From: JAWXUK01 sp044432725
GTDB taxonomy: Bacteria; Bacillota; Clostridia; Oscillospirales; Oscillospiraceae
Direction of reading: 5' to 3'
NCBI GenBank assembly: GCA_044432725.1
Contig: JAWXUL010000004.1
Span: 124,001 to 188,000, forward strand
Length of the DNA: 64,000 bases
In this document: in pieces, positions 43,085 to 52,426 of the stretch
Layout: the number at the start of each line of letters is the position of its first letter
Position numbering within the stretch: position 1 is the stretch's first letter
Program-made: the position numbers and the translations under genes
Notes under the pieces: model-generated
The model's input: the letters and a program-made list of their open reading frames with translations, nothing else
Database searches by the model: none
What the model was told of the DNA's origin: nothing

Positions 43085-46000
43085 CTAAAGTCCTAATTCG
43101 TTAATATATTCTGTGGCTTCGTCATATTCATAGCCACTGATGAAGTCTTTGACTGTGTTGAGATGTTCTTGCTGTGCTTCTGACCAGTGGAATTCTGCCA
43201 AATGTGCAAGCAAGCTGTCGCAAAGATTGATATCCACGCAGTCCAAGGCTTCCACTAAGCTTGTCAAGGTAGAAGCAAACTCGCTGTCTTCCCCTTGTGC
43301 TTTCTCAGAATCATCTTCTTCCTTGTGGAATTTGGTCAAAGCGTTACGGATATCCTCTAGCACAAGGGAGAAATTCTCCAAAAACTCTGCTGTATGCTTA
43401 TCCAGATAGACCCAATCCCCTTGAGAGGATGATTCTTCCAAGGCACGTGCCTGCTCTGAAATCTCCAACGCTCCCAAAGAAGCAGAGGCGCTCTTCAATG
43501 CGTGTACCTCTATCTTATACTCCAGTTGCTTTTTCTCTTTATAGAAAGTCAAAATAGAACTACTTCGCTTTAAGCCATCTTTATAGTACATAGATAAAAT
43601 ATCCAGATAGGTGTCAAAATCTCCTCCCACTCGTTGGATACCAAGTTTTGTATCCACATTAGGAATGAGTATTTCTTGTTCTTCAGCCGCAGCGATTTGC
43701 TCATCCCCACCTGAAATTTGCTTTTCTTTGGGCAACCACTTCCGAATAATTTCATGGAGAGTACTTAGCTTGATGGGCTTTGCCAAAAAGTCGTTCATCC
43801 CTTCTTTGATAAACATTTCTTGGGTGCCAATGATGGCATTGGCTGTCAAAGCAACAATAGGCAGATTCTGGTATTCTTCCATTTTTCGAATGGCAATGGT
43901 GGCATCAATCCCGTCCATCACTGGCATCATATGGTCCATAAAGACCATATCAAAATGATTTGTTTTCACCAGTTCCACTGCTTCTGCACCATTTTCTGCT
44001 GTGGTGATTTGAAAGGCATAGGGTTTCATCAATCCGATTGCTACTTTCAAATTCACCAAGTTGTCATCTACTACTAAAACGTGACAGCTAGGGGCGGTAA
44101 AGGGAGCCATGACTTCAGATTTATCACTGGCAAATACCTTTTCATTCAAAAGATTGGCAATATTCAGCGTATGCGTGGGCATGATTAGAGATAAATAATC
44201 ATATTTGGATTTAATTTCAGCTGTATCAGCCAGTAAAACGATTTTGGAAGAGAGATTCATCTTCTCCACCATCTCTTCCACCTTTGCCAAATACATACAA
44301 GAAGTGAAAATATAATCGAATTTTCTTTCGTTTAGCGCTTCGTTTAGCTCTGATTGCAAGGAACAGGAAAGGGAATCCACAGAAAGAGCATCACAAGATT
44401 TTTGCAAAGAGTTGCGATAAATATCTCTTGCCTCAAAAATCAGGACTGATTTATTTTTTTCCACAGAAGCCATGGATTGATATTCTGTGTATTTTTGAAT
44501 GAGGGTAATGGTAAAGGTAGAGCCTTCCCCAATGGTACTCTCCACAGATATGGTACCACTCATCATTTCGCACAGACGCTTGGAGATGGCAAGTCCCAGT
44601 CCTGTTCCTTCGATGGTGCGATTTTTAGTGGTATTTACTCGCTCAAATTCGATAAAGAGCTTGTTCATGTCCTCTTCGCTGATTCCAGAGCCAGTATCTG
44701 TCACGGAAATGGTAAGTTTCACTTCTCCATCCCCATAAGAGCCAGAAACGTCCAAAGCAATATGCCCTGAAGGGGTGAATTTGATGGCATTATTCAGAAT
44801 ATTCACCATCACTTGCTTCACACGAACCTCGTCCCCAATCAATCTGTCTGGGAGATCTTGTTGGAAATTAGTGACAAACATTAAGTCTTTCAGTTCTAAA
44901 CGGGCATTGGCAATGTTGATCACATCAGTTAAAATATTAGAAAGAAGATATTCTCCTTCCACAATGTCCAATTTTCCAGATTCGATTTTAGAAATATCCA
45001 GCACATCATTGATGATAGAGAGCAGACTGTCACAAGCTCTCTTGATGTTGTGAGCATACTCTTCCACCTCTGTTTTTTCTGTTTCTCGCAAAATGATATC
45101 AGTCATACCAGAAATGGCATTCATGGGCGTGCGGATTTCATGGCTCATATTAGCAAGGAAATTACTTTTTGCTTTAGAGGACAGCACAGCTTCTTCGTGT
45201 GCTTGACGGAGATGCTCTTGATTTTTCTCGATTTCTGCGAGCATGGCTTTTTCTTCTCGTAAATCACGGGTATATCCTGCCACAGCAAAGTCATTTTGAT
45301 AAGGAATCCGAACCAAAGTAATCTCGCAAGGGATAGGTTCTTTGTCCAATTTTTGATGGACCCACTCAAAACGATGATAGCCCATTTCTCGGGCAATCAT
45401 AATCATTTCTTTGGCTTTTACCATAGAGTTTTTCCCGCAAGGCTGAACCTCTGGGGATAGTTCATCAAATCGATCCAGATATTCTTGTTTGTTCTTCAGT
45501 TGGAAGAGACGGACAGACTCAGTACTGCAATCAATATTGCTCCCATCGCTGAGCCATAAATTACAACAAAGAGGGGTAGCGTCCAGCATTAGCTTTCCAT
45601 GCTCCACTGCTTCAATCGCAGCCATTTCTGTTTCGTTTTGGTGGAGCCCTTGGGCAAAGACTGACCCAGCAAGGGAGAGCATTTTCTCTTCCTCCTCGGT
45701 GAACAGTCGTTCCTCGTTGCTGTCCATCACAATGAAGCCCCAAGGTTCGTTGTTAATGGTAATGGGAGAAGCCATAACAGATTTGATGTCCTGCAGTTTC
45801 ATAAAAATATATTCGTTGGGGTGTAGGTCCACAGCTTTGGTATTAAGGACAGTATTTTCTTGCAAAGCTTTGTAAAAAGTGGGCAGTGCGATTTCATAAC
45901 TGATATTGTCATAATTTGTTTTCTCAATGGCATGAAATAAGTTTTGGAAAAAATCCTCTTTTGTTTCTTCTGAAAATTTACCGTGAGAAACAAAAGGCAC

Positions 46001-47125
46001 ATCCACATCTTGAAAAATTTCTTTCACTTCATCTTGTGTAAAATGGCGACGATATACTTTTCTTAATTTAGAGTGAAAACTTGCCAAGTAGCAACAGGGC
46101 TTGCCATTCACAGTTTTGTTTCTAAAAATAGCAAGGCGAGAGCCTTCGCTTACACCAGAAATCTCGTCCATACACTGGAACACAACTTTTTCATAGTTTT
46201 CGCCCTTTGGTGTGGTCATCAGCTTTTGAGAAATTTTTGTAATTTCCATCAGCAAAGTATCTTGCCGTGTGAGGGCTGCTGTACGGTGGAGAATTTTTTC
46301 TTCCAAATCGTTTTGATATTCAGCCACTTGCAATCTAGCTTGTTCCAGTTCATCGATATCCAAGCAGCCACCAATGGCTTTGGTGGGTTTCCCTTCCTCG
46401 TCCACAGAGACAGCGTCGCAAGTGTCTTTCATCCAAATATAAGAGCCGTCTGCTTTTCGAAAACGCAAATTCATACGATAAAAAGGGGATTTCCCACTGG
46501 TAAACTGGGCAAGATTCTGGCGCATCGTGGGATAATCATCTGGATGGATGATCTTTTCCCAATGATCTGTGCTACCGTCCAGATCCTCTGGGGTATAACC
46601 AAGCTGATTGGCATATTCTTCGCTGTAAACCACTCGATCTTTTGCAATATCCCACTCCCAGACTCCCAATCCAGAAAGAGACATGGCAAGTTTCAGTTTT
46701 CTTTGATTGTCCCGAAGGCGTTGCTCCATGACTTTTCTCAGGGTGATATTTTGAATGATAGCAGCCATTTGCAAAGGTTTTCCATCCTCATCAAATTTGA
46801 TGTATTGTCCACGTTCTTGCACCCAAATGGTCTGACCGTTCTTTTTCACAATACGAAATTCGCTGAGATAATTGGAGGACTGCCCACATTGATATTTTTT
46901 CAGCGTATCCATGGCCATGCTTTGGTCCTCTGGATGAATGATTTGATTCCATTGATCAAAGCTCCCAACAATATCTCCAGCGTCATAACCCACAATATTA
47001 AAAAATTCATCACTTAAATTCAAGGTATCTTTTTTAAAATCCCAAACCCAAAATCCAATCCCAGTTGCTGTGATTAAATCTTCTAAAATTTCTTTGGTGA
47101 AGAATTCGCTGTCATTACAAATCAT
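43085..47125 (-). CDS. Hybrid sensor histidine kinase with PAS, GAF, REC and Hpt domains
   Basis: About 1346 residues, cytoplasmic (no membrane helix). Order: PAS (about 15-115, WVWDFKKDTLNLSDEFFNIVGY), PAS (about 140-250), short coil, GAF-like (about 300-490), third PAS-like segment (about 505-610), HisKA with SHEIRTPMN (His about 660), HATPase with NAIKFT, DTGSGIS and GTGLGLAISKR, a degenerate receiver-like segment (about 890-1000, lacking the phospho-acceptor pattern), a true REC (VLVVDDNLVNLKVA; MDHMMPVMDG, Asp about 1063), and Hpt (VHALKSASASLG, His about 1207). It is a multi-step phosphorelay device in one chain. ATG 47125 has AAGGAG ten bases ahead and overlaps the stop of the HD-GYP gene, so they form an operon. 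No DNA-binding output domain. Confidence 0.9.
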   Translation of the reverse strand: MICNDSEFFTKEILEDLITATGIGFWVWDFKKDTLNLSDEFFNIVGYDAGDIVGSFDQWNQIIHPEDQSMAMDTLKKYQCGQSSNYLSEFRIVKKNGQTIWVQERGQYIKFDEDGKPLQMAAIIQNITLRKVMEQRLRDNQRKLKLAMSLSGLGVWEWDIAKDRVVYSEEYANQLGYTPEDLDGSTDHWEKIIHPDDYPTMRQNLAQFTSGKSPFYRMNLRFRKADGSYIWMKDTCDAVSVDEEGKPTKAIGGCLDIDELEQARLQVAEYQNDLEEKILHRTAALTRQDTLLMEITKISQKLMTTPKGENYEKVVFQCMDEISGVSEGSRLAIFRNKTVNGKPCCYLASFHSKLRKVYRRHFTQDEVKEIFQDVDVPFVSHGKFSEETKEDFFQNLFHAIEKTNYDNISYEIALPTFYKALQENTVLNTKAVDLHPNEYIFMKLQDIKSVMASPITINNEPWGFIVMDSNEERLFTEEEEKMLSLAGSVFAQGLHQNETEMAAIEAVEHGKLMLDATPLCCNLWLSDGSNIDCSTESVRLFQLKNKQEYLDRFDELSPEVQPCGKNSMVKAKEMIMIAREMGYHRFEWVHQKLDKEPIPCEITLVRIPYQNDFAVAGYTRDLREEKAMLAEIEKNQEHLRQAHEEAVLSSKAKSNFLANMSHEIRTPMNAISGMTDIILRETEKTEVEEYAHNIKRACDSLLSIINDVLDISKIESGKLDIVEGEYLLSNILTDVINIANARLELKDLMFVTNFQQDLPDRLIGDEVRVKQVMVNILNNAIKFTPSGHIALDVSGSYGDGEVKLTISVTDTGSGISEEDMNKLFIEFERVNTTKNRTIEGTGLGLAISKRLCEMMSGTISVESTIGEGSTFTITLIQKYTEYQSMASVEKNKSVLIFEARDIYRNSLQKSCDALSVDSLSCSLQSELNEALNERKFDYIFTSCMYLAKVEEMVEKMNLSSKIVLLADTAEIKSKYDYLSLIMPTHTLNIANLLNEKVFASDKSEVMAPFTAPSCHVLVVDDNLVNLKVAIGLMKPYAFQITTAENGAEAVELVKTNHFDMVFMDHMMPVMDGIDATIAIRKMEEYQNLPIVALTANAIIGTQEMFIKEGMNDFLAKPIKLSTLHEIIRKWLPKEKQISGGDEQIAAAEEQEILIPNVDTKLGIQRVGGDFDTYLDILSMYYKDGLKRSSSILTFYKEKKQLEYKIEVHALKSASASLGALEISEQARALEESSSQGDWVYLDKHTAEFLENFSLVLEDIRNALTKFHKEEDDSEKAQGEDSEFASTLTSLVEALDCVDINLCDSLLAHLAEFHWSEAQQEHLNTVKDFISGYEYDEATEYINELGL

Positions 47126-48227
47126 ATGCTTTACTCTCCTTTTTATCTTCTTCTTCATAATATTTTTGAGAGATCGCATAAAAATCGTCATGAACTTCTT
47201 TGAACACTTGAATTAAATTAGGATCAAAGTGAGAGCCATCTTCTTCTAAAATAATACCCACAGCTTTTTCGTGAGAGAAAGATTCCTTATAGGCACGGCG
47301 TGAAATCAAGGCATCATAAACATCAGCAATCGCCATCAAACGCCCTGCAATGGGAATGTCTTCTCCCTTTAATCCACGTGGATAGCCTGAGCCATCCCAT
47401 TTTTCATGGTGAGTCCCCACAAAATCAGCAGCAATTTCTAAGAAAGTGGAATCTTCCAAAGATTCCATTGCAAATCTTAAGGCATCTTCCCCAATGGTGG
47501 TATGGGTTTTCATGTACTCGTATTCAATGGCGTTGAGTCGATCGTCTTTTAACAAAATACTATCAGGAATGGAGATTTTCCCCACGTCGTGAAGTTTAGA
47601 AGCTTCACCATAGACATTGACGTCCACATCCTTTAAAATTTCTGGATAAATATCCATTGCCTTTGCCTTGGTGAGTAATACTTTTAGATATTCTGTGGTT
47701 CTGGTCAAATGCCCTCCTGTAGAGCCGTCCCGACGCTCTACCATATCAGAAAGCACATGAATGATAGCATATTGCAAGGTTTGAATGGTTGCTGTTTTCG
47801 CATCCACCATTGTTTCCAAATTCAAGCTGTAATCTTGTAATTCTTGTTGCTGTTGCGCCAATTTTAGATGTAATTCCACTCGTTTCAGTAATAAAGGGAA
47901 GGAAAAAGGCTTGATCACATAGTCCACAGCCCCTAAATCCAGTCCTTCGTATTCGCTGGAAGAATCATCTTTGGCTGTGACAAAAATCACGGGGATTTCA
48001 TCGTAAGGATGCCCCATTTTCTTGATTTGCTCGATCACTTCAAATCCGTTCATATCAGGCATTTCTACATCGAGTAAAATCAAATCTGGCTTTGTTTTTT
48101 CCAGTACCTTCAAAGCTTTGACACCACTTAACAGAAGCAAAATCTCATAGTCTTCTTCCAAGGCTTTTCTTGCTATATTTAAATTGGTGACATTATCATC
48201 CACCACCATAATTTTTTTCTTGCTCAT
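47115..48227 (-). CDS. Response regulator with HD-GYP cyclic-di-GMP phosphodiesterase domain
   Basis: About 370 residues. A receiver domain (about 1-120: IMVVDDNVTNLNIARKAL, LILLDVEMPDMNG, VKPFSF) is joined by a coil to an HD-GYP domain with TGGHLTRT, LHDVGKISIPD, HTTIGEDAL, HHEKWDGSGYP and RLMAIADVYDAL. The HD and GYP residues are intact, so it probably degrades cyclic di-GMP on phosphorylation. ATG 48227 is preferred to GTG 48236 because AAAGGA lies at a workable distance for the former. It is the first gene of a two-gene operon with the hybrid kinase and shares 11 bases with it. Confidence 0.93.
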   Translation of the reverse strand: MSKKKIMVVDDNVTNLNIARKALEEDYEILLLLSGVKALKVLEKTKPDLILLDVEMPDMNGFEVIEQIKKMGHPYDEIPVIFVTAKDDSSSEYEGLDLGAVDYVIKPFSFPLLLKRVELHLKLAQQQQELQDYSLNLETMVDAKTATIQTLQYAIIHVLSDMVERRDGSTGGHLTRTTEYLKVLLTKAKAMDIYPEILKDVDVNVYGEASKLHDVGKISIPDSILLKDDRLNAIEYEYMKTHTTIGEDALRFAMESLEDSTFLEIAADFVGTHHEKWDGSGYPRGLKGEDIPIAGRLMAIADVYDALISRRAYKESFSHEKAVGIILEEDGSHFDPNLIQVFKEVHDDFYAISQKYYEEEDKKESKAYDL

Positions 48228-48372
48228 TTGACGCACGTCCTTTCATGGCCCATATCAAGGGTATTCGTTCTCATTTAGTATATAGGATTTTAATAGAAAA
48301 GTCAAGAATTGTCAGGGAAAAAGAGAGAGCAAATCAGCCTTATCTCCTTCGGAGAGAGGAAAAGAGAAAGCC

Positions 48373-48406
48373 CCCAATCGTGAGAGGTTTTTGTCTCACG
48401 ATTGGG
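48373..48406 (-). terminator. Terminator of PepSY/kinase operon
   Basis: Stem CCCAATCGTGAGA/TCTCACGATTGGG (48373-48385 and 48394-48406). Read on the minus strand it is followed by GGCTTTCTCTTTT. Confidence 0.7.
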
Positions 48407-48503
48407 AGGCTATCAGTCTGAAATTCTTTCTTTTTTAGCAGGTATGACTCAAAATACCGTCTTTTCTAGGGTGGGATGCTAGCGATTCAGATTTACCTAT
48501 CAA

Positions 48504-49859
48504 TTAAATCTCTCTATCCTTGGGCAAAACCAAGTGAAAGGAAGTCCCTTTTCCAACAGCACTATCAACTGTGATATTTCCGTGATGTAACTTAATGATT
48601 TGCTCCACCATAGAAAGTCCAACTCCCATGCTGTCAGATTGATTCTCGCTTCTTGCAGCGTCCACTCGATAAAATCGCTTGAAGATGTGATCTAAATCCT
48701 CTGCACCAATGCCAATACCATCATCTTCCACGGTGATTTGTACAGTATCCTGATTTTCTGTTAAAGAAACTTTCACAAAGCCATCATCTTTTCCGTACTT
48801 CATTCCATTATCGATAAGATTGGAAATCACTCGTATCATCAAAGTATAGTCGCAATCACAGAACACATTTTTCTCAATTTCAGAGAAAAGTTTTTTATTT
48901 TGGAGCAATAAGCTTTCTTGCTCTTCCAGAATAATGGTAATCAATTCAGATAAATCAACTTTTTCGTAATTGATTTTTTGCACTCCATTATCCAAACGCA
49001 CTAAGTTCAACAAGGTAGAAATCAGTTGTTGCATTTTTTTGCCTTGTCTGTAAATGGATTGAAAGGACTCTTGCTTCTCTTCTAGGGAGAAGTTTTCTTC
49101 CAACTGACTCTCGCATTCGGCTAGAATCACAGAAGTAGGGGTACGTAACTCATGAGAAACATCAGAAGAAAACTGTTTTTCAGAGATGAAAGCTTGTTCT
49201 AACTTAGAAAACATGGTATCAAAGGTCTGCGCAAGTTTGTGAATTTCATCTTTACCTTGATTCAAGTTGATTCGCTGAGACAAATCTTCCCCTTTTGTAA
49301 TGTCTTCTGCTGTTTCAATAATTTTTTCTAAGGGCTTGATGGACTTTTTGGTAATATAATAACTACCCAAAGCAGATAACAGGATAAAAATAGGCAAAGA
49401 AATAAAGGTAATATTGAACAAAAGAGTTATGGTTTCTGAAATTTCTGAGACAGATACAATACCACGTAGAAAAATATTGCCATTTTTGCTGTCTTCCACC
49501 AAAAAGTCATAGAGCAAATACTGAACCCCGTCAAGATTCACAGAAGTCACTTCCCGATTGATCAGCGGATAAATGGTAAACAGAGCATGATCTGAAGCAA
49601 ATCCCCCCAGAAGAACCCCGTCATCACTATAAACAAGTGTAGAAATGTGGTTTTCAAAGAGATCTAAGTCGTCTAAGTCCAATTTGCCTTTCTCCCACTC
49701 TACTTCTTCAGCGTTGTCGTGGACAATGTATTTCAGTTGTCGTTCCCCACTGGTTGCTGTGACAAATTGACTGATATACATCATAAATCCTAAAATAAAA
49801 CAGGAAATCAATGTCATGAGGAGGCTATTCAGAACTGTGATTTTCGTTTTCATGGACAT
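48504..49859 (-). CDS. Two-component sensor histidine kinase
   Basis: A 451-residue membrane kinase. Helix 1 is about 6-30 and helix 2 about 145-168, enclosing an outer sensor of roughly 115 residues; then HAMP (about 168-220; KKSIKPLEKIIETAEDI), HisKA with FSSDVSHELRTPTSVI and HATPase with NLIDNGMKYG, DDGIGIGAEDLDHIFKRFYRV and GVGLSMVEQI. It fits the OmpR-class partner encoded at 52427-53098. The start ATG 49859 follows GAGGTGG; a second ATG is two codons on. It is the last gene of the PepSY operon, 26 bases after the small PepSY gene. Confidence 0.94.
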   Translation of the reverse strand: MSMKTKITVLNSLLMTLISCFILGFMMYISQFVTATSGERQLKYIVHDNAEEVEWEKGKLDLDDLDLFENHISTLVYSDDGVLLGGFASDHALFTIYPLINREVTSVNLDGVQYLLYDFLVEDSKNGNIFLRGIVSVSEISETITLLFNITFISLPIFILLSALGSYYITKKSIKPLEKIIETAEDITKGEDLSQRINLNQGKDEIHKLAQTFDTMFSKLEQAFISEKQFSSDVSHELRTPTSVILAECESQLEENFSLEEKQESFQSIYRQGKKMQQLISTLLNLVRLDNGVQKINYEKVDLSELITIILEEQESLLLQNKKLFSEIEKNVFCDCDYTLMIRVISNLIDNGMKYGKDDGFVKVSLTENQDTVQITVEDDGIGIGAEDLDHIFKRFYRVDAARSENQSDSMGVGLSMVEQIIKLHHGNITVDSAVGKGTSFHLVLPKDREI

Positions 49860-49885
49860 AGAACCACCTCATTTTCCTTAATAAA

Positions 49886-50218
49886 TTAACGATAATCTAT
49901 ATCAACTTCTAATAATTGCCCAGAAATAGCATGGACTGTATATTCTGATTTTGTTTGTCCTTCATACCAGCTGACTTCGTAACGAGGAATAAAATCATCT
50001 AAATCTAGCTCGAAACGTAGGTAAGAAACCTGATTTTTCTGTAAATTAGCGTGACCCAAAGCGCTGTCACTAGCCTTCATGCCACCCACACCCCAAATCA
50101 AGGCACAGGCAAGTATGACTGGGATTCCAGTAAAAATAGCCACTTTGAAATATTTTTTCATACCTTTATTAGTGGCTTCTACCTTTTCTTCTACTATTGT
50201 TGCATTTATCTTTTTCAT
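49886..50218 (-). CDS. Single PepSY-domain membrane protein
   Basis: A 110-residue protein: basic head, one helix (KVAIFTGIPVILACALIWGVGG, about 25-48), then an outer PepSY-type domain (KNQVSYLRFELDLDDFIPRYEVSWYEGQTKSEYTVHAISGQLLEVDID). The aromatic/acidic pattern is the same as in the long lipoprotein upstream. ATG 50218 is chosen because AAGGAG lies ten bases before it; GTG 50225-50227 overlaps that spacing. It sits between the seven-unit PepSY lipoprotein and the histidine kinase, with gaps of 27 and 26 bases, so all three are co-transcribed. Confidence 0.85.
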   Translation of the reverse strand: MKKINATIVEEKVEATNKGMKKYFKVAIFTGIPVILACALIWGVGGMKASDSALGHANLQKNQVSYLRFELDLDDFIPRYEVSWYEGQTKSEYTVHAISGQLLEVDIDYR

Positions 50219-50245
50219 AAAAAACACTCCTTAAATCAAATATAA

Positions 50246-52219
50246 TTAGTCATAATCTTTGTCAAAATCAAGAATTGTGCCAGAATTTCCGTGGATCTCG
50301 TAGTCATATTCCGTTCTACCCACGTTAAACTCTACTTCATATTCAGGCACACCGTCATCATAGTCCAATTTCACTTTCAGACCAGAGACTTCACTTTCAC
50401 TGACCCCTGCATGAGAAAGAGCAATAGACTTCGCTTTTGCCTCTCCAATCAAAGTGGTGGAAGTGCTAGGAGTGGTTGTGCCAGTGGAAGGAGTCGTTGT
50501 ACCAGTGCTAGGAGTGCTAGTGGAAGGACGAGAAGTCTCCATATCTTGGTCATATTCTAAAATTGCACCAGTGGTTCCGTGGATTTCAAAGTCATACTCT
50601 GTATTATCTTTGTAAAATTCCACTTCATATTCGGGAATACCATCATCATAGTCTAAATTTACCTTCACGAAAGTCACTTGACTTTCACTCAGACCAACGT
50701 GAGAAAGAGCGATAGACTTCGCTTTTGCCTCTCCAATCAAAGTGGTGGAAGTGTTAGGAGTGCTGGTGCCAGTGGAAGGGCGAGCTGTTTCCATATCTTG
50801 GTCATATTCCAAAATCGCACCAGTGGTTCCGTGGATTTCAAAGTCATATTCCGTATTATCTTTGTAAAATTCCACTTCATACTCAGGGACACCATCGTCA
50901 TAGTCTAAATTCACCTTCACGAAAGTCACTTGACTTTCACTCAAACCAACGTGAGAAAGAGCGATGGACTTCGCCTTTGCCTCTCCAATCAAAGTGGTGG
51001 AAGTGCTAGGTGTGGTGGTGCCAGTGGAAGGACGAGCCGTTTCCATATCTTGGTCATATTCTAAAATCGCACCAGTGGTTCCGTGGATTTCAAAGTCATA
51101 TTCCGTATTATCTTTGTAAAATTCCACTTCATACTCAGGGACACCATCGTCATAGTCTAAATTCACCTTCACGAAAGTCACTTGACTTTCACTCAAACCA
51201 ACGTGAGAAAGAGCGATGGACTTCGCTTTTGTTTCTCCAATCAAAGTGGTGGATGTGCTAGGTGTGGTGGTGCCAGTGGAAGGGCGAGCCGTTTCCATAT
51301 CTTGGTCATATTCTAAAATTGTACCAGTGGTTCCGTGGATTTCAAAGTCATACTCTGTATTATCTTTGTAAAATTCTACTTCATATTCAGGGACACCATC
51401 GTCATAGTCTAAATTCACCTTCACGAAAGTCACTTGACTTTCACTCAAACCAACGTGAGAAAGAGCGATGGACTTCGCTTTTGCCTCTCCAATCAAAGTG
51501 GTGGAAGTGCTAGGAGTGGTGATGCTAGTGGAAGGAGTCGTTGTACCAGTGCTAGGAGTGATAGTGCCAGTGCTAGGAGTGCTAGTGCCTGTGCTAGGAC
51601 GAGCTGTTTCCATATCTTGGTCATATTCCAAAATCGCACCAGTGGTTCCGTGAATTTCAAAGTCATACTCCGTATTATCTTTGTAAAATTCTACTTCATA
51701 TTCAGGAATACCATCATCATAGTCTAAATTCACCTTCACGAAAGTCACTTGACTTTCACTGAGACCAACGTGAGAAAGAGCGATGGACTTGGCTTTTGCC
51801 TCTCCAATCAAAGTGGTGGAAGTGCTAGGAGTGGTAGTGCCAGTGGAAGGGCGAGCTGTTTCCATTTCGTAGTCGATCTCTAAAACATCGCCAGTATTTC
51901 CGTTGATTTCATAATCATATTCCATATTATCCACATAAAATTCAATTTCATACTCTGGGATACCGTTGTCATAGTCTAAATTCACTTTGACAAAAGTGAC
52001 CTGACTTCCATCTACCTCCGCATGAGCCAGAGCAAGTTCTTTCGCTTCCTCTTCAGTCAACAGAGCATTTGTCGCAGCACCAACAATGCCGGCTGTGGAA
52101 GAGACCGAAGCATCCCCACTGGGGTTTGTTTGAATATCGACAGGCTGTGGTTCTTCTTGGCACCCCACCAAAAATAAGCTAGTTGCAAGGATTCCTGCTT
52201 TTAATAAAAAAGTTTTCAT
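50246..52219 (-). CDS. Lipoprotein with seven PepSY domains
   Basis: A 657-residue lipoprotein. The signal ends LFLVGCQE with the lipid-bearing cysteine at about residue 20. Seven PepSY units follow. Unit 1 is divergent (TEEEAKELALAHAEVDG, then DNGIPEYEIEFYVDNMEYDYEI). Units 2-6 are almost identical (AKAKSIALSHVGLSESQV, then DDGVPEYEVEFYKDNTEY). Unit 7 is divergent again and ends the protein. Thr/Ser/Pro linkers of variable length (STGTTTPSTSTT) separate them. PepSY domains are known as peptidase-inhibitor-like or sensory modules outside the membrane; the ligand here is unknown. ATG 52219 follows AGGAGG. It is the first gene of the operon, 207 bases after the regulator gene. Confidence 0.9.
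   Translation of the reverse strand: MKTFLLKAGILATSLFLVGCQEEPQPVDIQTNPSGDASVSSTAGIVGAATNALLTEEEAKELALAHAEVDGSQVTFVKVNLDYDNGIPEYEIEFYVDNMEYDYEINGNTGDVLEIDYEMETARPSTGTTTPSTSTTLIGEAKAKSIALSHVGLSESQVTFVKVNLDYDDGIPEYEVEFYKDNTEYDFEIHGTTGAILEYDQDMETARPSTGTSTPSTGTITPSTGTTTPSTSITTPSTSTTLIGEAKAKSIALSHVGLSESQVTFVKVNLDYDDGVPEYEVEFYKDNTEYDFEIHGTTGTILEYDQDMETARPSTGTTTPSTSTTLIGETKAKSIALSHVGLSESQVTFVKVNLDYDDGVPEYEVEFYKDNTEYDFEIHGTTGAILEYDQDMETARPSTGTTTPSTSTTLIGEAKAKSIALSHVGLSESQVTFVKVNLDYDDGVPEYEVEFYKDNTEYDFEIHGTTGAILEYDQDMETARPSTGTSTPNTSTTLIGEAKAKSIALSHVGLSESQVTFVKVNLDYDDGIPEYEVEFYKDNTEYDFEIHGTTGAILEYDQDMETSRPSTSTPSTGTTTPSTGTTTPSTSTTLIGEAKAKSIALSHAGVSESEVSGLKVKLDYDDGVPEYEVEFNVGRTEYDYEIHGNSGTILDFDKDYD
50441..51830. 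repeat. In-frame tandem repeat, 252-bp period, within PepSY lipoprotein gene
   Basis: The landmark CTCTCCAATC (or one-base variant) occurs at 50441, 50729, 50981, 51233, 51485 and 51800. Intervals are 288, 252, 252, 252 and 315 bases, all divisible by three. The extra 36 and 63 bases are added linker codons. Units are nearly identical at DNA level, which points to recent unequal crossing-over or slippage. Confidence 0.93.
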
Positions 52220-52384
52220 AATCTTTTCCTCCTAAAAATAGATATGTGATTCAAAGCTGTATCATCTTTGTATCTATATCTTATCAAGGAAAGGTTAAGA
52301 GAAGATTAAAGGGAAAAAGTTTTTTATTTATTTTTTTATGCCTTAACTTGGGGGAGTAGAAGAGGTATCGTTATCTATATGTAT

Positions 52385-52420
52385 CAGGGAATTTCTTATG
52401 ATTTCATGAGAAATCCCCTG
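52385..52420. repeat. Imperfect hairpin downstream of response regulator
   Basis: CAGGGAATTTCT pairs with AGAAATCCCCTG with one mismatch. The T run lies on the plus-strand side (TTTTTCTTAA), so termination of the minus-strand regulator is doubtful and partial read-through into the PepSY operon is possible. Confidence 0.5.
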
Positions 52421-52426
52421 TTTTTC

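Noticed and set aside
46073..47017. Plus-strand open frame of 314 codons
   Set aside because: Antisense to the PAS and GAF part of the hybrid kinase.
50441..51830. CRISPR-like regular repeat
   Set aside because: The 252-base units are in frame and code for PepSY domains; no short repeats with unique spacers and no cas gene.
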